From Microbulbifer celer (GTDB taxonomy: Bacteria > Pseudomonadota > Gammaproteobacteria > Pseudomonadales > Cellvibrionaceae), in assembly GCF_020991125.1 (NCBI RefSeq), contig NZ_CP087715.1, forward strand, positions 1,081,501 through 1,145,500: a stretch of 64,000 nt of DNA, written 5' to 3'. Below the pieces are notes generated by a model, which was not told the origin of the DNA, did not search any database, and saw only the letters and a program-made list of their open reading frames with translations. How positions within the stretch are numbered: position 1 is the stretch's first letter; every line of letters begins with the position of its first letter. Below are positions 56,663 to 64,000 of the stretch, one piece after another. Made by a program: the position numbers and the translations under genes.

Positions 56663-57730
56663 TCAGTCAATCCCGATCTTGATCTTGCCTGAACCCGGCA
56701 GCTGCTCCACCAGCTCGGGCCCGCACAGTTTGGAGGGTGTGTAGTAGCCCCCGGGACCGTCGTATTTCCGCAGGTGCTGCATCACCGCCAAGGAACCGTG
56801 AACGGTCACGTCGTAACCGTTGGATGTCACTACCCGGCCAACCCGGCGTTCGCCACGACGATCATTGCGCACTTCGCCCCAGACCCAGGTCTGCTGTTCC
56901 GAGCGCTGGTTTTCGCTGGGTCCTTTGACTTTCTGTTCCGCCTTGCCCTTGAGCCAGTTCTGTACCCAGTTCATGCGCAGCAACCAGCGGAACTTGTTCA
57001 GCCGCTGCATTTTTTTCGCTCGTCGCGGGCTCATGGGGATGTACACCTCGATGTTGGGGATCTCGGTGGAGTAATAGGCGGTGGCGACGTCGCCCCAGGG
57101 AATGGAAACGGCAAACTTCTCGCCGCGGCCGAAGTTGATCTCACGGGTCAGCTCGCCGTGGGGAATAATCTCGATCTTGCCATTGCGACGCACCGCGCCA
57201 CCGACGCCCAGGCTTTCGATGGAGGTTTTGGCGGTACCGGGGCTGAGGCCGGAATCGGAGTCAAAACCAAGGGTGAGATGGGTGGCGCTGGTCATCTGCT
57301 TGTGTAGCGCGGCGGCCAGGCAGTCGGTGGGAATCACGTCAAAGCCGGTGCCGGGGCACAGCACCACGTTGGCGGCTTTGGCTTCTGCATCCAGATCGTG
57401 GGCGGTCTGGTATACCTGCATTTCACCGGTGATGTCCTGGTAATGAGTACCGCTGGCGATGCAAGCGCGCATCATGGGCTCGGCGGTGGCTGAAAACGGG
57501 CCGGCGCAGTGAATCACCACCGCCACATCCCGCAGTGTACGCGCCAGGGCGTCTTCGTCGTCGAGGCTGACCGCAATCGCAGGCAAATCCAGTTCGTTGG
57601 CCAGAGGCTGCAACTTGGCGGCACTGCGGCCGGAAAGGATGGGCTTCAGGCCCTGGGCAACGGCCTGGCGGGCGATCAGTTCGCCGGTATAGCCATAGGC
57701 GCCGTAAATCATAATCTGTTGGTTGTTCAC
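56663..57730 (-). CDS. Saccharopine dehydrogenase-like NAD(P)-binding protein
   Basis: This 355-residue protein has an N-terminal Rossmann fold (MIYGAYGYTGELIARQAVAQG) and SGRSAAKL, GPFSATAEPMMRAC and YQDITGEMQV segments of the saccharopine-dehydrogenase/trans-acting enoyl-reductase-like family. The real substrate is unknown. A DUF1653 gene follows on the same strand after 93 bases upstream of its stop; no operon is clear. Confidence 0.8.
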   Translation of the reverse strand: MNNQQIMIYGAYGYTGELIARQAVAQGLKPILSGRSAAKLQPLANELDLPAIAVSLDDEDALARTLRDVAVVIHCAGPFSATAEPMMRACIASGTHYQDITGEMQVYQTAHDLDAEAKAANVVLCPGTGFDVIPTDCLAAALHKQMTSATHLTLGFDSDSGLSPGTAKTSIESLGVGGAVRRNGKIEIIPHGELTREINFGRGEKFAVSIPWGDVATAYYSTEIPNIEVYIPMSPRRAKKMQRLNKFRWLLRMNWVQNWLKGKAEQKVKGPSENQRSEQQTWVWGEVRNDRRGERRVGRVVTSNGYDVTVHGSLAVMQHLRKYDGPGGYYTPSKLCGPELVEQLPGSGKIKIGID

Positions 57731-57823
57731 AGATAACCTTTTGTCAGTTGTTGTTGCTTTTGTGGTTGATCGCTTGTGGTTGATCGGTCGTAGGTGATCG
57801 CCGTTGCTCAGCGTGTGGCGGGT

Positions 57824-58036
57824 TCAGTCCAGCGGCTTTTCCAGGGCAAAGCGGGGGATTGTCTGGCCGTCTTTTTCAACGGTTTCCGCAAACATCGTCA
57901 GCGGGCGGGCCCACACGCCGAATTCATCATACAGCGCGCGATAAATGGCCAGTTGCTCCCCGGTTTCACTGTGGGTAGCAATTTCCATCAGGTGGTAGAG
58001 GTTGCCTTTGTAGTGGCGATATATGCCTTTCTGCAT
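57824..58036 (-). CDS. DUF1653 protein
   Basis: This 70-residue protein starts at ATG 58036 (MQKGIYRHYKGNLYHLMEIATHSET), with the family's YRALYDEFGVWARPLTMF and RFALE-type ending. DUF1653 proteins are small soluble proteins of unknown function. A longer open frame runs upstream on this strand but reads through other genes without homology. The DUF3301 gene lies 17 bases upstream, likely co-transcribed. Confidence 0.85.
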   Translation of the reverse strand: MQKGIYRHYKGNLYHLMEIATHSETGEQLAIYRALYDEFGVWARPLTMFAETVEKDGQTIPRFALEKPLD

Positions 58037-58053
58037 GGTGGGTTCCGGTATTC

Positions 58054-58362
58054 TCAGGCGAGGTGGTAGGGGGAGAGCTGAATTTGACGGACCTTCTGGC
58101 CGTGCAGTACCGCGATGCCACTGTAGCGGCGCTCGCCGGTGGAGGTAAATTCGAACTCGTATTGGCGCAGCAGGCGCACCTGGCCGCGGGTATCGCGCTT
58201 GATCCGTGTGCGCACGAGCATCACGGTGTCGTCCAGCAGTTGGACGCCGGTCTCGGCACAGTGGGCCTTGACGATCCTGCGCACGCGGTCTTTGGCCGCC
58301 ATACCGGACCAGAGGTAATAGCCGACCACCGCCAGTAGAAACAGCCAGATCAGGTCGGTCAT
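58054..58362 (-). CDS. DUF3301 membrane protein
   Basis: This 102-residue protein starts at ATG 58362 (MTDLIWLFLLAVVGYYLW), giving a single N-terminal helix and a basic cytoplasmic domain (KAHCAETGVQLLDDTVML ... RQYEFEFTSTGERRYSG), the DUF3301 pattern. The function is unknown. It is divergent from the SDR gene at 58430, leaving 67 bases for both promoters. Confidence 0.82.
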   Translation of the reverse strand: MTDLIWLFLLAVVGYYLWSGMAAKDRVRRIVKAHCAETGVQLLDDTVMLVRTRIKRDTRGQVRLLRQYEFEFTSTGERRYSGIAVLHGQKVRQIQLSPYHLA

Positions 58363-58429
58363 TGAGTAATACATAGCCGCTACACTTGATATTCTTCGAA
58401 CGCGCAAGAATAACACTGGAGGAAAAACT

Positions 58430-59125
58430 ATGCCCGGAACCATTCTGATTACCGGCTGCAACCGCGGCATCGGTCTTGAGCTCACCCGCCAGTTCAGCGC
58501 CGATGGCTGGCTGGTGATCGCCACCTGCCGCAATCCGTCGGCCGCCTGGGAGCTGAGTGAGCTGGCGGATCAGTGGGACAATATCGAGATCCACGCGCTG
58601 GATGTGACCGATTACGAGCAGATGGCAGCGCTCAAGGAGGAGCTCGGGGAGAGGCCACTGGATATCCTGCTCAGCGGTGCCGGCTATTACGGTCCCAAAG
58701 GTGTGACGTTGGGGAGTGTGGACCTGGAGGCGTGGCGTCAGGTGCTGGAGGTCAACACCATCGCCCCCTACAAACTGGTGGAAACGTTTCTCGACAATGT
58801 CGCCGCGGGAGAAAATCGGGTGATCGGTGTGCTCAGCAGCAAGGTGGGCAGCATCAATGACAACAGCTCCGGTGGAGGCTACATCTACCGCAGTTCCAAA
58901 ACCGCCGTGAATCAGGTGGTCAAAAGCCTGTCCGTGGATCTGGCAGATCAGGGCATTGCCGTGCTGGCGCTGCATCCAGGCTGGGTGAAAACACACATGG
59001 GCGGGCCCAACGCGCTGATTTCCGCCGAGGAAAGTGTGGCCGGGCTGAAAAAACGGTTGCTGGAAGCCGGACCCGAGCACAGCGGCCACTTTTACAATTA
59101 CGACGGCAGTGAAATTCCCTGGTAA
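58430..59125 (+). CDS. Short-chain dehydrogenase/reductase (csgA-like)
   Basis: This 231-residue NAD(P)-dependent oxidoreductase has the dinucleotide motif TGCNRGIG, the active-site Ser in LSSKVGSI and YIYRSSK with the Tyr and Lys. The SGAGYYGPKG segment replaces the usual NNAG. The shape fits the C-factor-like SDR group. Substrate unknown. Confidence 0.87.
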   Translation: MPGTILITGCNRGIGLELTRQFSADGWLVIATCRNPSAAWELSELADQWDNIEIHALDVTDYEQMAALKEELGERPLDILLSGAGYYGPKGVTLGSVDLEAWRQVLEVNTIAPYKLVETFLDNVAAGENRVIGVLSSKVGSINDNSSGGGYIYRSSKTAVNQVVKSLSVDLADQGIAVLALHPGWVKTHMGGPNALISAEESVAGLKKRLLEAGPEHSGHFYNYDGSEIPW

Positions 59126-59153
59126 GGGAAAGCCTCGTGGGCGGGTGAATACC

Positions 59154-59927
59154 TTATGGGATCTGCACCAGCCCCAGATGCTGGGCAATCTGGCTCAGTG
59201 ACATCAGGATACACATGGTGATCACCAGTGGGCGTATCAGGCGGGTGCCGCCCGCCAGCATGGTATGGCTGCCGATAAACGCCCCCAGCATCTGGCCGAC
59301 CATCATGGTGCCGCCAATGACCCAGATTACCTTGCCGCCGGCGGCAAACAGGGCCAGGGAAACCACATTGGTGGTGAGATTGAACAGTTTGGCGCGAATA
59401 GTGGCAGTCAGCAGTGTCTGCCCGCGAAACGCCACACCGGACGCCGCAAAAAAGGTGCCGGTGCCGGGGCCGAAAGCGCCGTCATAAAAACCGACCACGG
59501 GTACACTGGTGAGCGCCCACTGCTTTTCAGTCATTTTTCCCTCGCGTTCGCTGCTGCCCATGTTGGGGGTCAGCCACACATACAGTGCTACACCCAATAG
59601 CAACAGCGGAATCACCCAGTTGAGCCAGCTGGTATCCACCCGCTGAATCAGCCAGGCGCCGATCCCCGCGCCGATTCCGGCGGTCACCACCGGCAGGATC
59701 AAGGTGCGCTCGCGCAAATGTCCCTTGGAAAACAGTGTGGCCGTGGCGGTGAAGGTCCCGAGTATGGCCTGACTTTTGTTGGTAGCCAACGCGCTGACCG
59801 GCGGCAGACCGGCGAGCAGCAACGCCGGCACCGTCAGCAGCCCTCCGCCACCGGCGAGTGTATCTACCCAACCTGCCAGCATGGCTACTGCAAATAAAAT
59901 CAACAACAGCGTTAACGTCAGGTCCAT
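59154..59927 (-). CDS. TauE/SafE-family sulfite/anion exporter-like permease
   Basis: I start at ATG 59927 (MDLTLTLLLILF), since the upstream frame lacks homology and overlaps the SDR gene. The 257 residues form about eight helices with the family's AGWVDTLAGGGGLLTVPALLLAGLPP and GFYDGAFGPGTGTFFA repeats. Substrates of this family include sulfite, sulfoacetate and other organic anions; none is indicated here. Confidence 0.87.
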   Translation of the reverse strand: MDLTLTLLLILFAVAMLAGWVDTLAGGGGLLTVPALLLAGLPPVSALATNKSQAILGTFTATATLFSKGHLRERTLILPVVTAGIGAGIGAWLIQRVDTSWLNWVIPLLLLGVALYVWLTPNMGSSEREGKMTEKQWALTSVPVVGFYDGAFGPGTGTFFAASGVAFRGQTLLTATIRAKLFNLTTNVVSLALFAAGGKVIWVIGGTMMVGQMLGAFIGSHTMLAGGTRLIRPLVITMCILMSLSQIAQHLGLVQIP

Positions 59928-60001
59928 TTGATACAACTCCGGCGGCGGTAAAGGGGCGGCCATTTTGCCTTCACAACGGCGCGACCGCCAAGCACAAATT
60001 T

Positions 60002-60763
60002 TTAGATGAACATACCCCCAGAGACCTCGATACGTTGTGCATTGATCCAACGGTTGTCGTCAGACAACAGTGATGCGATGGCGCCACCGATATCATCCGG
60101 CAGGCCCACGCGACCCAGTGCAGTTTGTGCCGCAATACCGTCATTCAGCGCTTTGTTGTCGCGCACCGCGCCACTATTGAAGTCCGTCTCTATTGCGCCC
60201 GGCGCCACGGTGTTGACGGCGATCCCGCGCGGGCCCAGTTCTTTTGCCAGGTAGCGCGACAGCACCTCCACGGCGCCTTTCATTGCGGCGTAAGCGCCGT
60301 ATCCCGGCAGTGAGAAACGGGCCAGGCCGCTGGAAAGATTGACGATACGACCACCGTCGGCAATCAGCGGCAGCAGCTTCTGGGTCAGGAAAAAAACGCC
60401 TTTGAAGTGAATGTTCATCAGCTGATCAAACTGTTCTTCGCTGGTGTCCACAATCGGCGCATTGATGCCAATACCGGCGTTATTGACCAGAAAATCGAAG
60501 TGGTTGCGGTTCCATCTGGTCTGCAACAGCTCGCCCAATTGCGCGGCGAAGTCGGCGAAAGCCGCGGTATTGCCCGTATCCAGTTGCAGGGCGGCAGCGC
60601 GGGCACCGCGCTGTTCAATCTCGTTCACTACGGCTTCCGCGTCCTCCGCACGGCTGTGGTAGGTGAGGACCACATCAACGCCCCTGTCTGCCAGGTGTAG
60701 GGCGGTGTTGCGGCCCAGCCCGCGGCTGCCGCCGGTGATTAGTGCAATTTTCTGTTCTGCCAT
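60002..60763 (-). CDS. Short-chain dehydrogenase/reductase
   Basis: This 253-residue SDR has TGGSRGLG, NNAGIG, Ser in VNLSSGLA and the YAAMK catalytic motif, with VNTVAPGAIETDF near the C-terminus. It is the classical SDR fold and likely acts as an NADPH-linked reductase. It is divergent from a LysR regulator gene, whose product is the likely regulator. Confidence 0.9.
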   Translation of the reverse strand: MAEQKIALITGGSRGLGRNTALHLADRGVDVVLTYHSRAEDAEAVVNEIEQRGARAAALQLDTGNTAAFADFAAQLGELLQTRWNRNHFDFLVNNAGIGINAPIVDTSEEQFDQLMNIHFKGVFFLTQKLLPLIADGGRIVNLSSGLARFSLPGYGAYAAMKGAVEVLSRYLAKELGPRGIAVNTVAPGAIETDFNSGAVRDNKALNDGIAAQTALGRVGLPDDIGGAIASLLSDDNRWINAQRIEVSGGMFI

Positions 60764-60850
60764 GGGTAACCTCTCATGTCGATTGGCGTGATTTCCGGGT
60801 TTGGATCATTCTCGATCCTGTTCCAGCTTATTGGTTGTTATTCATTAGAT

Positions 60851-60892
60851 AAACTGGGTATTTCTGTTTAGACTGTTCGGTAATCCTGAACA
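60851..60892. promoter_or_regulatory. Two LysR-type inverted repeats between the SDR and LysR genes
   Basis: TAAAC-N11-GTTTA lies at 60851-60871 and GTTC-N9-GAAC at 60876-60892. Both fit the T-N11-A dyad style of LysR-type regulators, and tandem recognition and activation sites are usual between divergent genes. The second is 14 bases before the LysR start, consistent with autoregulation. Confidence 0.5.
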
Positions 60893-60905
60893 ATAGGTTC
60901 TAAGT

Positions 60906-61829
60906 ATGAAATTATTGGAATCCATGGAGGGCTTTTTTCGCGTGGCCGAGCTCGGCAGTTTTACCGCTGCTGCAGAGAGCCTGGGCGTATCTCGTGCGAG
61001 TGTGTCGGCGTTAGTGCAGCAGCTGGAGCAACATCTGGGCACGCGCCTGTTGCACCGCACCACCCGCAGTGTGCGCATGACCCAGGACGGACAGGTGTTT
61101 TACGAGCGCGGACGCGATCTGCTGGCAGACATGGACGAGCTGCAAAACCTGTTTCGGGAGGATAGTGCGAATCTTCACGGGCGGCTGCGGGTGGATATGC
61201 CGCAGCCCATCGCCCGGGACCTGGTGATGCCGCTATTGCCGGAGTTTCTGCGTCGGCATCCGGGGCTGGAAATCGAGTTGTCGAGTACGGATCGCTTTGT
61301 CGATGTAGTGCGCGAAGGGTTTGACTGTGTGTTGCGGGTGGGTGAGTTGGAGGACTCCAGCCTGATCGCCAGAACGCTGGGGTGTTACCGGACCGTAAGC
61401 TGTGCCAGTGCCGATTACTTGGCGGAGTACGGCCGGCCCCGCAGTCTGGAGGATCTATCGCGACACCGAATGGTGCACTATGTGCACGTCATGGGTGCCA
61501 AACCAGCGGGGTTTGAATATGTGGATCCCGCAGAGCCGGGATCGGAAAAGTCCATTGCGATGCAGGGGGTGATGACCGTCAACAATACAGCGGCCTACCA
61601 GCAGGCCTGTCTTGCGGGCTTGGGTATTATCCAGGTGCCGGAACCGGGAGTGCGACATCTGCTGGCGTCCGGCGAGCTGGAAGAGGTGCTGCCTGAATAC
61701 CGCCCGGCACCGATGCCGGTTTCTCTGATCTATGCAAATCGCCGTCACTTACCCAGGCGGGTGCGGGTATTTATGTTGTGGCTCGCAGAAATCATGGCGC
61801 CCCGGTTGATGTCGGCGACTGTGGAGTAA
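60906..61829 (+). CDS. LysR-family transcriptional regulator
   Basis: This 307-residue regulator has the LysR winged helix (FFRVAELGSFTAAAESLGVSRASVSALVQQLEQHLGTRLLHRTTRSVRMT) and a C-terminal effector domain starting RVDMPQPIARDLVMPLL. It groups by eye with the redox or aromatic-type LysR proteins that control a divergent SDR. The effector is unknown. Confidence 0.92.
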   Translation: MKLLESMEGFFRVAELGSFTAAAESLGVSRASVSALVQQLEQHLGTRLLHRTTRSVRMTQDGQVFYERGRDLLADMDELQNLFREDSANLHGRLRVDMPQPIARDLVMPLLPEFLRRHPGLEIELSSTDRFVDVVREGFDCVLRVGELEDSSLIARTLGCYRTVSCASADYLAEYGRPRSLEDLSRHRMVHYVHVMGAKPAGFEYVDPAEPGSEKSIAMQGVMTVNNTAAYQQACLAGLGIIQVPEPGVRHLLASGELEEVLPEYRPAPMPVSLIYANRRHLPRRVRVFMLWLAEIMAPRLMSATVE

Positions 61830-61858
61830 GCGGTAGCGGCGCAAAAAACCGCGATGGC

Positions 61859-62185
61859 TTATTCCTGGGGCAAGGTCTGGTTTATCGCCTGTTTTACGGT
61901 CGCTGTCTCCTGATTGTCACGGGGCAGGGTGAGCCTGCCTTCGATGAGTGCTTCTTTACGTGCCTTGGGCCATTTCTTTATCAATAGCTCCAGTCTCAAC
62001 GCCGTGGAATGACTGCCTACAGCCTGCTGGAATTCCAGCGTCAATGGTCCGCGACCGCGCAAGGCCTTGGCGGCCCTGGGGCCGCCGCTGCTGTGCTCGG
62101 CAAAGCGGCGCTCCACATCCCGTGTGATCCCGGTATACAGGGCGCCGCTATTGGTGCGGATCAGATAGACAAACCAGCAGGACAC
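61859..62185 (-). CDS. GIY-YIG endonuclease-fold protein (UPF0213/YhbQ)
   Basis: This 108-residue protein has the GIY-YIG variant VYLIRTNSGALYTGITRDVERRFAEH, with the Tyr and Arg positions filled, and LELLIKKWPKARKEALI after it. UPF0213 proteins such as YhbQ are linked to DNA repair and nuclease activity. The C-terminus extends past the domain and is unremarkable. Confidence 0.88.
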   Translation of the reverse strand: MSCWFVYLIRTNSGALYTGITRDVERRFAEHSSGGPRAAKALRGRGPLTLEFQQAVGSHSTALRLELLIKKWPKARKEALIEGRLTLPRDNQETATVKQAINQTLPQE

Positions 62186-62255
62186 TTTTCACCTCAAGTT
62201 CATGTGCGCTCGACATTGTACCAGTTGGTCTGGCTTGCCTATCTGTATCTGTAGA

Positions 62256-62283
62256 TTTACATATATGGATATCCATATATAAT
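62256..62283 (+). promoter_or_regulatory. arsR promoter with palindromic operator
   Basis: TTTACA (62256-62261) and a perfect TATAAT (62278-62283) are 16 bases apart. A perfect 20-bp palindrome ATATATGGATATCCATATAT (62261-62280) fills the spacer and overlaps the -10. ArsR-family repressors bind such AT-rich dyads over the -10 and leave when arsenite binds, so it is the likely operator of the arsR-arsC-acr3 operon. Confidence 0.7.
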
Positions 62284-62328
62284 GTGCAGGACTAATTACT
62301 GGTCAATGTGAAGCCACCTGGAGATCTC

Positions 62329-62664
62329 TTGGTTACCCCAGTTCAATTGTTCAAGTGCCTGGCCGATGAAACCCGCCTGCAGCTGGTAATGCTGATGCAG
62401 GCCGAAGGGGAGCTCTGTGTATGTGAGTTGGTGGCCGCCATGGAGGAATCCCAGCCGAAAATTTCCCGGCACCTGGCGCAGTTGCGCAACTGCGGTCTGC
62501 TGCAGGATAACCGCCGCGGCCAATGGGTGTACTACGCCCTTCATCCAGATCTGCCCGATTGGGCAAGTGCCGTCCTGAATGCATCTACAGACGCCGATCC
62601 GGCGCGTTTGAAACAGTTGCGAAGCAACCTGAAGGCCATGCCTGATCGCCCGGTCTGTTGCTGA
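62329..62664 (+). CDS. arsR: ArsR-family arsenical resistance repressor
   Basis: I prefer TTG 62329 (MVTPVQLFKCLADETRLQL), because TGGAG lies five bases upstream; GTG 62308 has no close ribosome site but would add seven residues. The protein of 111 residues has the winged helix and the metal site ELCVCELVAAM, the CxC that senses As(III), plus a C-terminal VCC. It should repress its own operon through the palindrome upstream. Neighbours arsC and acr3 confirm the role. Confidence 0.9.
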   Translation: MVTPVQLFKCLADETRLQLVMLMQAEGELCVCELVAAMEESQPKISRHLAQLRNCGLLQDNRRGQWVYYALHPDLPDWASAVLNASTDADPARLKQLRSNLKAMPDRPVCC

Positions 62665-62699
62665 AAATACGGCTGAATATAAAAGGGAAAAAGTACACC

Positions 62700-63173
62700 A
62701 TGAACATTCTTTATATCTGCACCCACAATCGCTGCCGTAGCATCCTGAGTGAAGCCATTACCAATGATATTGGAGGAGGGCGTATTCAGGCTTTCAGCGC
62801 CGGCAGCCAGCCCAGTGGTGAAGTACATCCACTGTCGATCCGTTACCTGCAGGAGCGGGGCATTGATACCGCCGGCCTGAAGAGCCAATCCTGGGATGTA
62901 TTTGAAACGGAGCCGCTGGATGTGGTGGTGACGGTCTGTGACAGCGCGGCCAATGAAAGTTGCCCGATTTGGCTCGGTGAGTCGCTCAAGGTGCACTGGG
63001 GGCTGCCGGACCCATCGAAACTGGAAGGCAGTGAAGAAGAAATCGAAGCCGCGTTCTATCGGGTGATGGACACCATCGAGCGCCGGGTGGAAGGCTTGTT
63101 GTCGTTGGATTTGGGCAGTCTTTCCCCTGAGCAATTGCGGGCGGAGCTGGAAAAAATCGCCGCGGTGCAATAA
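62700..63173 (+). CDS. arsC: Arsenate reductase, low-molecular-weight phosphatase type
   Basis: I start at ATG 62700 (MNILYICTHNRCRS) after AAAAGGGAAAAAG; the longer open frame has no homology. The 157-residue enzyme has the phosphatase loop CTHNRCR (Cx5R, Cys7) and the redox pair Cys80 and Cys88 (TVCDSAANESC), as in thioredoxin-coupled ArsC of Staphylococcus/Bacillus type. It reduces arsenate to arsenite for export by Acr3. This is a different family from the ArsC at 44704. Confidence 0.9.
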   Translation: MNILYICTHNRCRSILSEAITNDIGGGRIQAFSAGSQPSGEVHPLSIRYLQERGIDTAGLKSQSWDVFETEPLDVVVTVCDSAANESCPIWLGESLKVHWGLPDPSKLEGSEEEIEAAFYRVMDTIERRVEGLLSLDLGSLSPEQLRAELEKIAAVQ

Positions 63174-63209
63174 ACAAAAGGCGCAATAAATAAAAGAGGT
63201 GCAATAAGA

Positions 63210-64000
63210 GTGGGTTTTTTTGAGCGTTTCCTGTCCGTGTGGGTAGGGCTTTGTATTGTCGCCGGTGTGACCCTCGGTGTTGTTTTTCCGGGGCTGTTCC
63301 AATGGTTCGCCTCGCTGGAAGTGGCGCACGTCAATATTCCAGTGGCCATTTTTATCTGGCTGATGATCTACCCGATGATGGTGCAGGTGGATTTCACCTC
63401 CATCCGCGATATCGGCAAAAAACCCAAGGGGCTGATGCTGACCCTGGTGATGAACTGGCTGATCAAGCCGTTCACCATGGCGGCGCTGGGTTGGCTGTTT
63501 TTCCGGGTGATTTTTGCCGACTTGGTAGATCCACAAACAGCCACAGAATATATCGCCGGCATGATCCTGCTGGGTGTTGCGCCCTGTACTGCCATGGTAT
63601 TTGTCTGGAGTCAGCTGACCCGCGGTGATGCCAACTACACCCTGGTGCAGGTCTCGGTGAACGATGTGATCATGATCTTCGCGTTTGCCCCCATTGCCGC
63701 ATTTCTACTGGGGGTGAGTGATGTCACCGTGCCCTGGGATACGTTGCTGCTGTCTGTAGTGCTGTATGTGTTGATTCCCCTGATTGCCGGTGTCCTTACG
63801 CGACGTGCGCTGGATTCACGCAACGATCATTCCCGACTGAACCATTTTCTGGAAACGGTGAAACCGATTTCCATTGGTGGTTTGCTGGCTACGGTGGTGC
63901 TGCTGTTCGGGTTTCAGGCGGAGACCATTCTTGGTAATCCGCTGGCCATTGTGCTGATTGCGATTCCGCTACTGATCCAGACCTACGGTATTTTTGCCGT
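63210..64000 (+). CDS. acr3: ACR3-family arsenite efflux permease (partial)
   Basis: The frame starts at GTG 63210 ([18 protein letters not shown]), with AGAGGT upstream, and runs off the window with 263 codons read. It has the family's helices [40 protein letters not shown] and [17 protein letters not shown], the last with the Cys shown essential in Acr3 proteins. It should export arsenite using the proton gradient. It ends the arsR-arsC-acr3 operon as far as can be seen. Confidence 0.92.
   Translation, partial: MGFFERFLSVWVGLCIVAGVTLGVVFPGLFQWFASLEVAHVNIPVAIFIWLMIYPMMVQVDFTSIRDIGKKPKGLMLTLVMNWLIKPFTMAALGWLFFRVIFADLVDPQTATEYIAGMILLGVAPCTAMVFVWSQLTRGDANYTLVQVSVNDVIMIFAFAPIAAFLLGVSDVTVPWDTLLLSVVLYVLIPLIAGVLTRRALDSRNDHSRLNHFLETVKPISIGGLLATVVLLFGFQAETILGNPLAIVLIAIPLLIQTYGIFA

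Noticed and set aside
57824-59188. A 454-residue minus-strand frame covering DUF1653, DUF3301 and SDR regions
   Set aside because: Only its last 70 residues (DUF1653) have a recognisable family. The rest crosses two better-supported genes on other frames.

Overview
The window looks like chromosomal DNA of a marine gammaproteobacterium near the Cellvibrionales; a Microbulbifer-like organism is my best guess. This rests on gene order, the high-GC coding style and the mix of proteins, not on a marker gene. Two backbones keep an order also known from Pseudomonas: asd - usg (asd-like) - fimV - truA - trpF(BA) - accD - folC - dedD - cvpA - purF - metZ, and DUF2069 - wrbA - arsC / yihY - thioredoxin.

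Layout. 1-221 is the 3' end of asd. 604-14212 is a type I secretion island set between asd and its usual neighbour usg: an HlyB-type ABC exporter, an HlyD-type adaptor, an AT-rich membrane-anchored companion protein, remnants of a second companion/RTX start pair, and a 2,925-residue RTX protein. 14742-30421 is the conserved housekeeping block (FimV, tRNA pseudouridine synthase, tryptophan synthesis, acetyl-CoA carboxylase beta, folate, SPOR protein, CvpA, PurF, MetZ). 30749-34691 is a MoxR/DUF58/TgpA-transglutaminase operon. 34847-37242 holds an MFS permease and an HPP-family membrane protein. 37267-41278 (minus strand) is a compatible-solute operon that should make glucosylglycerate (GpgP, GpgS) and probably recycle it (GH13_18 phosphorylase). 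41697-47051 holds SppA, DUF2069, a WrbA-type quinone reductase, an ArsC/Spx-type protein, YihY and a lipoprotein thioredoxin. 47183-52665 holds a cystine permease, a glycine-zipper protein, a PepSY protein with a PhoP/PhoQ-like pair, and a polysaccharide deacetylase. 52681-61829 is mixed metabolism: acyl-CoA dehydrogenase, glycosyltransferase, PAP2 phosphatase, saccharopine-dehydrogenase-like protein, two SDRs, TauE/SafE permease and LysR regulator. 62329-64000 is an arsenic operon (arsR, LMW-PTP-type arsC, acr3) that runs off the end.

The strongest unexplained signals are two. First, the companion/RTX pair is partly duplicated in tandem, which suggests a dedicated partner or immunity relationship. 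Second, a family of intergenic repeats at 24303, 29005, 30539 and 56501 has long outer stems that differ between copies but stay self-complementary, and inner hairpins that display A(N)GGA loops, the form recognised by CsrA/RsmA. One loop matches the published CsrA consensus RUACARGGAUGU at all 12 positions. A separate 165-bp terminal-inverted-repeat element sits at the end of the RTX gene and supplies its stop codon; a half copy lies at 48600-48664. No tRNA, rRNA, CRISPR array or complete insertion sequence was seen.
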